DNA of 64,000 bases from Oxytricha trifallax (lineage: Eukaryota; Ciliophora; Spirotrichea; Sporadotrichida; Oxytrichidae), in assembly GCA_000711775.1 (NCBI GenBank), contig ARYC01000045.1, positions 62,001 through 126,000 on the forward strand, read 5' to 3'. The number at the start of each line of letters is the position of its first letter. Positions within the stretch are counted from its first letter, which is position 1. The translations under genes were made by a program, and so were the position numbers. Shown here one piece after another: positions 59,243-64,000 of this stretch. The notes under the pieces were generated by a model that saw nothing but the letters and a program-made list of their open reading frames with translations, was not told the origin of the DNA and searched no databases.

Positions 59243-60859
59243 TCATTGAATGAAAAGTAACTCGACTGCTAATTCTTTAAGGTTACCATCTAGAACTCCT
59301 TGATAGGCTGGTGAGCTGACTTATTCTTTAGCAAGTTGCTTGGTCAAAAGCTTAATCTTCTCATCATTCATTAAAAAGAATAATAAAATGTTATTAATAC
59401 CCCCTTATTCTCTTTTCGAAATTAAAATATTACTAGCATTTGCATATAAAATTGGTTTCAAGGAAGTTATCATAGTTAAGCATAGTCAAGTTGATAACAG
59501 ATCCAAAAGCATCTTTCTTCGAGTCAAAGTCCAAATAGTAGTTATTAATGAATTCCATGCCTTCTCTGACTACTTGTTAAAGTTCAGGGATCATCTCATT
59601 AGCCTTGGTAAGCTATACTGGAATTGAAGCGAGGTATTACCCACAAACAAATACTTCAATCAGCATAATAAATGTGAAAAAATATATTTTAACTGATTAA
59701 TAGAATTGGACTTGCTTGAAGGTTTGTTCAAAGAGACCGCCTTCATCGTTGAGTTGCTTTAAGATTTTAGATTCATTCACTTTTCTGAAATAAATAATAT
59801 TTTATGAAAGCTTTTCATAATTAAAAGAAAAATAAGTAATTGAGAAAATAAATAACTTTATTGTAACTTATAAATTACTATTATTAATTTTCATATTATT
59901 TTGTTTGGGTGTCTTATTTTTCCAACTTTATAAACTACTAAATATATCTGAAGATATTATGTTATACCGTTGAAATACCACATAATTCACAAATTAAAAA
60001 CTAAGAGGAAAAATAAATAACAGGGATATTCTTGGTATGGCTTTATTAGGAACACATTGATAAATAGAAACGCATATATTTAAATATTAGAGAAGGAAGT
60101 GAAACGATATTGATAATCTTGCCATTAGTATTAATATTGGCAATTGACAGAACTTAACATAATAAACCAATCAATAGCAAAAGTTTGTAATGCACAACTT
60201 TTAATAACCGTATTATGCATGCATTAACTTCAAATAGAAAAGCAAATTACATAAGAACAAGTATATGTGTATGAATAAAAACCCCAAAATCTATTAATAA
60301 GGTTTATAAATGCCTTTATTTGTAAGGTATAGTTGGGGTTCTTTGACTAGTTGAGAAGTGGCAAAATGAAAATATAATTTAGAGACATATAAGGTATTAT
60401 GATTAGAAATATTTAAATTTTCTGCCAAGGTTAGTTATGGTACAAGTATTAATTAATATAGACTTATAAAATTAGTGCTTAATCATGTGACATTATTAAA
60501 CTCTTATGCAAAAGCATCTCAACTAATAAATATCATTGAATGCTAACTGTTTGGTATTATATTTTTGAAAAATGAAACACTAAACAAAAATATCAGTTTT
60601 CCCATGTCCGTAATAACTTCATTGTGACTCAAATGTTTTAAGTAGTGGGCTCACTCTCATTTGATTAGCGAACTATAATGTTTCCAGTATCTGACTGTGT
60701 ATGGGAAGAATTTATCGAGGATCAGCCAAGCCCGACTCGGTCATGACCTACAGTAAAGGAAGCACTATAAAAAGCATGGAAATATAAAATTACCTTCTCT
60801 TGAATCTTAGCCTTTATGTTTTCGATGGTGTCTTATGCTTCGACGTAAGAATACTACAT
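59243..60859 (-). CDS. Uncharacterised small protein gene, 5' end uncertain
   Basis: The secure part lies at 59243-59790: KVNESKILKQLNDEGGLFEQ, then IPVQLTKANEMIPELQQVVR with GMEFINNYYLDFDSKKDAFG, then LNYDEKIKLLTKQLAKEQVS and a terminal LDGNLKELAVELLFIQ before TGA 59243. One IES (59363-59468) joins the last two pieces in frame. Possible upstream pieces at 60.60-60.86 kb start at ATG 60859 (MQYSYVEAQDTIENIKAKIQ), followed, after a putative intron, by MTESGLADPRQILPIHSQIL. The DTIENIKAKIQ helix looks like ubiquitin's, but the sequence does not continue as ubiquitin. These upstream pieces fall inside the terminal-repeat element described next, so they may not belong to this gene. No family assigned. 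Confidence 0.45.
59363..59468 (-). other. IES, 106 bp, pointer ATGAT
   Basis: ATCAT (coding ATGAT) at 59363-59367 and 59469-59473. The join gives VINLTMLNYDEKIKLLTKQL in frame. Confidence 0.65.
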
Positions 60860-61616
60860 TTCTCAAAATAATTAATGAATTAGGTTCTTAATTAATAATT
60901 ACACACATTACCTTATTATTACTCTCTACTCTCTCTAAAAATGAGGTATATAATGACTATTATTTATTGATAAATAAATATATATATTTATATATATGAA
61001 TATTTAAGAAGTTGTTCGATTTATTATATACTAATATTAATATATATATTTCTTCCATTCATCTAATCTAAACTATGATAGTAAAAGAACTTAGTAGTAT
61101 TCTATTGGAACTTGTTATAACAAGCAATATAAGTTGTCAAAATGAGTCTGTTTTTAAACTCGACTTCATTAGTTTTTATTTTTTAATAACTTATAAGTAT
61201 TTTATTTCGTATAACTACTTTTCTTTAATCATAATTTTCAAAATGATTAATTACTTCACAAAGCGAGAAATTTTTGATTAATATATGATATTTATCAAAG
61301 ATAAATGTAGTAATGTATAATTTTGGAATTTATTTTTACAATCTAGCGATTTGTTTAATTTTACTCATTATTGACCAATTAGAGAGAGAGTAAGATTCGA
61401 ATGTATATAAAAACGACAATTAGATAAAAATGTTTGAAATATTACAACTAATATTTAATAAATACAAATTAAATTCACATAAAATTTTGAGATATCTCTA
61501 CTAACACCAATAAACCTCAACTATACCAAATAAGACCCCAATATATATATATTATATATATATATATATATAAATTAAAGTAATTATGAACCTCATGAAG
61601 GGGTTTTGGGGTTTTG
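60277..61616. mobile_element. Telomere-bearing (TBE-like) element or relic, 1.34 kb
   Basis: The right end is GGGGTTTTGGGGTTTTG followed by AAT, exactly the terminal pattern known for Oxytricha TBE transposons (C4A4 repeats at the tips, 3-bp ANT target). The left end AAAAACCCCAAAATC, preceded by AAT, is its diverged inverted partner. Similarity continues inward for about 80 bp on the left and about 120 bp on the right, which has a (TA)n expansion (shared blocks: AAGGTT.ATAA and GGTATAGTTG.GGTT). TBE terminal repeats are of this length. At 1.34 kb it is much shorter than a full ~4-kb TBE, and I recognise no transposase, so it is a deletion derivative, a non-autonomous relative or a relic. Confidence 0.6.
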
Positions 61617-63110
61617 AATGCTGAACTAAAAATGATTTAGAACATAAAAATGCTCTGTAAACACTATTATCAAGCAATTCAAAGAATGATAGTTATAAAC
61701 ATATCAATATTTACTTTGATTAAGTGTAATATGGCACGATGGTTTAGTGAATTGTTACAGGGAATTTGGAATAAGAAAAAGAGAGATATTTTAACATTTC
61801 AGGAAAATTTATGGTGTCAAAATATATTAGAGATAACTTTAAGAACAGGTCTATTAGAAAGAAGAGAACTTATTTGACAACTCTGGATTAATTGGATACA
61901 TAGTGATTTAGAAGTTTTTTGTAAGTTGTCTGATTAGATAAACTTTTAAAATATAATACGAGCTGTATGATATCAAAGGCTAGGGAAAGTAAGTTACTAG
62001 CAAGTAAAATTTTATATTTATTTTCATGAATTTTTAATGAAATTATAAATCAATTTATTTAATAATTATTGACTGTCTATGGGATATATCATAAATTTGT
62101 TACCATCTGAAATAGAATTAAAGGGTAGTATCAGTAGAGCAAATTATTCTGAATTATTGTACCTAATTTTATAAAGTAATCTATTAAAAAAAAGTAACTT
62201 TACCAAATAGTTAGTTAGTTAAGATATTAGGTTATTTTTAGGGGAAATAATGCTGAAAACTCTTCCTCCCGATTTCATCTGCGGAAGCATCAGGTGTTGT
62301 CATCACCAAACTCAACCTTAGGTTAAACATGTGTCCTTACATACATGTAGCCTCTCTTATTCTCGGATCAGGTCGTATTTTTACTGTCATTCTTAACGTC
62401 AATACCAGCTCCAGCATGTATCCCGTGCTTTTTATCAGGTAAAAATATCACCTATCCCTGATTTTCGAACCCCTTTCCTGTCAAAATTGGTCCTCTAACT
62501 TTACCATATATTTATAAAAATATTTATATAAGGGTTAAAAAAAGAAAAATCAATGATTTAAGAAATAAACTTTTTTCAATTTATCAAATATTGGCTATTA
62601 TATCTTAATATCATTTAAATCAAATCACTAAAGGGTGTTAATTGGAGTTTGAAAGAATAATTAATGAAAGAAAATTTATAAATAAATTAACTAACAAATT
62701 TATTTGTGAATAAACTCTCCTAAAATAATATTTTATCATAAGACTGAGCAGACAACTTTCCCCAAACGCTTTAGCTATACTCAGTCGCACTTTAAGTTGA
62801 GAATTTTAATCTTAGAAAGACTTGAATATACTTGGTTAATACATGGAATATTTATGATAAAGGTATTGCTCAATTACTGGGGACTGATGGCACTTAAACT
62901 TGATGGAATTAGATTAAGAAGAAATATAATTAGTTAAGAATAAACAGGGCAATAAAACCTATAAGTAAAAGTTCAAATTTACAATATTGAACAAGAGTTA
63001 AATATTTAATCAGAATAGATCAAGAACTAATTAAGAAACTGTTAACTTTATTAATAAGATATGACTTTTTATAAATAATAAATATCTAAAGACTTGAATA
63101 AGACTTAAGG
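61617..63110. other. Gene-poor stretch with a G+C-richer patch
   Basis: Contains a 75-residue plus frame at 61650-61877 of unclear status (composition biased to I/L/K, no domain). A patch at about 62240-62510 is clearly richer in G+C than its surroundings and has fragments of open frame on both strands but no complete gene. AT-rich DNA follows up to the next gene. It could be germline-limited DNA with a decayed insertion; I cannot name it. Confidence 0.4.
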
Positions 63111-63978
63111 ATGGTAAGCAGCAATAATACTTTTTGATTTTCTTTTGCACTTACCTATTTACAAATGTAGGAATAATCAGACCCAAATAAAGGAGCACCA
63201 GACTAAAATAAGGGAACAAGTGATGGTTACCAGCCACAGAATAGTATTCTAAGTAAGTATTTACAAGTATAATATTAATCTAAGGTCTCATTAGAACATA
63301 AGTCTTATTCTATCATGCGATAATTATATTAAAACTCACATTTTAGATGAAAAATAAAGGAAAGAGAGAGAAGAGGATGATCAGCATAACGAAGAGACAG
63401 CTAGGTGCATTGCTCTCTAGCACCAAGAACAGCTTGAGAAATTGATTTTGGAAGGCAAAAATGAAGGAGCACCTCTAATAATTGTTGCAAAAGAGGTTAA
63501 AGATGCATTTGAGTCTTTCAAAGTCGACGATTAGTTGCAAATGACATATTTCTATAAGGAAGAAAATGTAGAAAAATCCACAATCAAGATAAATTTTAGA
63601 CTAATCATTTAAATGATGTCACTTTTTAATTAAACGATCTGGGAAATGCTAACAAAGAGATAAACAATGCAATTGATTCAATTTGCTAAAGTTAGACAAG
63701 ATTATGAACTTATCATCACGTATTTACACAAAGCATTGCTTATATCAAAGTAAAGAAGATCAACATTACTGCTTTTTACTAAGGAGCTCATTTCAAAGGA
63801 GTAGGGCTAGATCAAAGAAGGTATTACATTCGAAGATTATGATGCTGAAATCTAATACCTTCAAACAATATTGGATGAAATCATCGTAGCCTAAATGAGA
63901 AACTCCTTTGAGTAAGAAAATAAGAGCCTTAGAAACTTGGAAGAGCACAAGGAGCAAGAAGAGCACAAAACTGAGTGA
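63111..63978 (+). CDS. Uncharacterised charged coiled-coil protein
   Basis: 238 residues from exons 63111-63113 (only the ATG), 63171-63252 and 63347-63978. The introns are 57 and 94 bp with GT...AG ends, and the exon lengths sum to a multiple of three. No IES is seen. The N-terminus is polar (EQSDPNKGAPDQNKGTSDGY), followed by charged helices (NEKQRKEREEDDQHNEETAR), a more hydrophobic middle (LIIQMMSLFNQTIWEMLTKR) and an acidic coiled coil at the end (QENKSLRNLEEHKEQEEHKTE without its last residue exceeds no known motif). I recognise no family. The ATG-only first exon resembles that of the minus-strand gene at 18551-19431. TGA at 63976-63978. Confidence 0.72.
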
Positions 63979-64000
63979 GAGCATTACGATAAACCGAAAT

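Noticed and set aside
60794-60859. Ubiquitin or ubiquitin-like gene start
   Set aside because: DTIENIKAKIQ resembles the ubiquitin helix, but the preceding strand and following EGIPPDQQRLIF region are missing.
1-64000. Scrambled gene (permuted or inverted MDSs)
   Set aside because: All genes whose protein order could be checked (MON1, CFAP57, CWF19L, CDPK, GCN1, FARSB, both MYBs) have their segments in linear order on one strand. The duplicated 91-bp head is only suggestive.

Overview
The window reads as germline (micronuclear) DNA of a hypotrich/spirotrich ciliate of the Oxytricha-Stylonychia kind. Three things in the sequence point there. (1) Every recognisable gene uses TAA and TAG as glutamine and stops only at TGA. 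(2) The DNA is very AT-rich with short GT...AG introns of about 35-90 bp. (3) Coding regions are also broken by non-intron segments bounded by short direct repeats; removing the segment plus one repeat copy restores the frame. These behave as internal eliminated sequences (IESs) with pointers between macronuclear-destined segments (MDSs). Fifteen were worked out at base level, from 11 to about 440 bp. Telomere-like G4T4/C4A4 repeats occur at the ends of a transposon-like element, as in the telomere-bearing elements of this group. The species cannot be named from sequence alone.

Layout. 0.2-1.6 kb: RING-H2 ubiquitin ligase. 1.7-4.5 kb (-): MON1 vesicle-fusion factor. 5.1-12.7 kb (-): CFAP57-like WD40/coiled-coil axonemal protein. 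13.1-14.3 kb: Q/N/S-rich protein. 14.5-16.7 kb (-): three-repeat MYB with AT-hooks. 17.5-19.4 kb: two uncharacterised genes. 19.7-23.0 kb: a fusion of IQ/coiled-coil and sulfite-oxidase-type molybdenum domains. 23.1-25.0 kb: CWF19-like splicing factor. 25.6-27.9 kb: CDPK. 28.4-34 kb (-): two fragmented unknown genes, each carrying a ~1-kb foldback element in a non-coding segment. 35-37.8 kb: fragmented unknown gene, followed by a 0.6-kb GC-rich island. 38.4-39.6 kb: an SCP/FCP1-type phosphatase domain lacking the catalytic aspartates. 39.8-40.8 kb: unknown. 41.3-42.7 kb (-): N/Q-rich protein. 42.8-43.6 kb: Dpy-30-like protein. 43.7-45.9 kb (-): SHAQKYF-type MYB. 46.1-56.7 kb: GCN1, cut by many IESs. 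57.1-59.0 kb: phenylalanine-tRNA ligase beta subunit. 59.2-60.9 kb (-): small unknown gene. 60.3-61.6 kb: element with telomere-like terminal repeats. 63.1-64.0 kb: coiled-coil protein.

The genes do not form an operon or pathway. They are a mix of housekeeping (GCN1, FARSB, CWF19L, MON1), ciliary (CFAP57, Dpy-30) and regulatory genes (CDPK, two MYBs, RING), as expected where each gene becomes its own small macronuclear chromosome. Coordinates of multi-segment genes give the outer span; internal IESs and introns are described where they could be placed. All MDSs I could follow lie in linear order; I found no proven scrambled gene.
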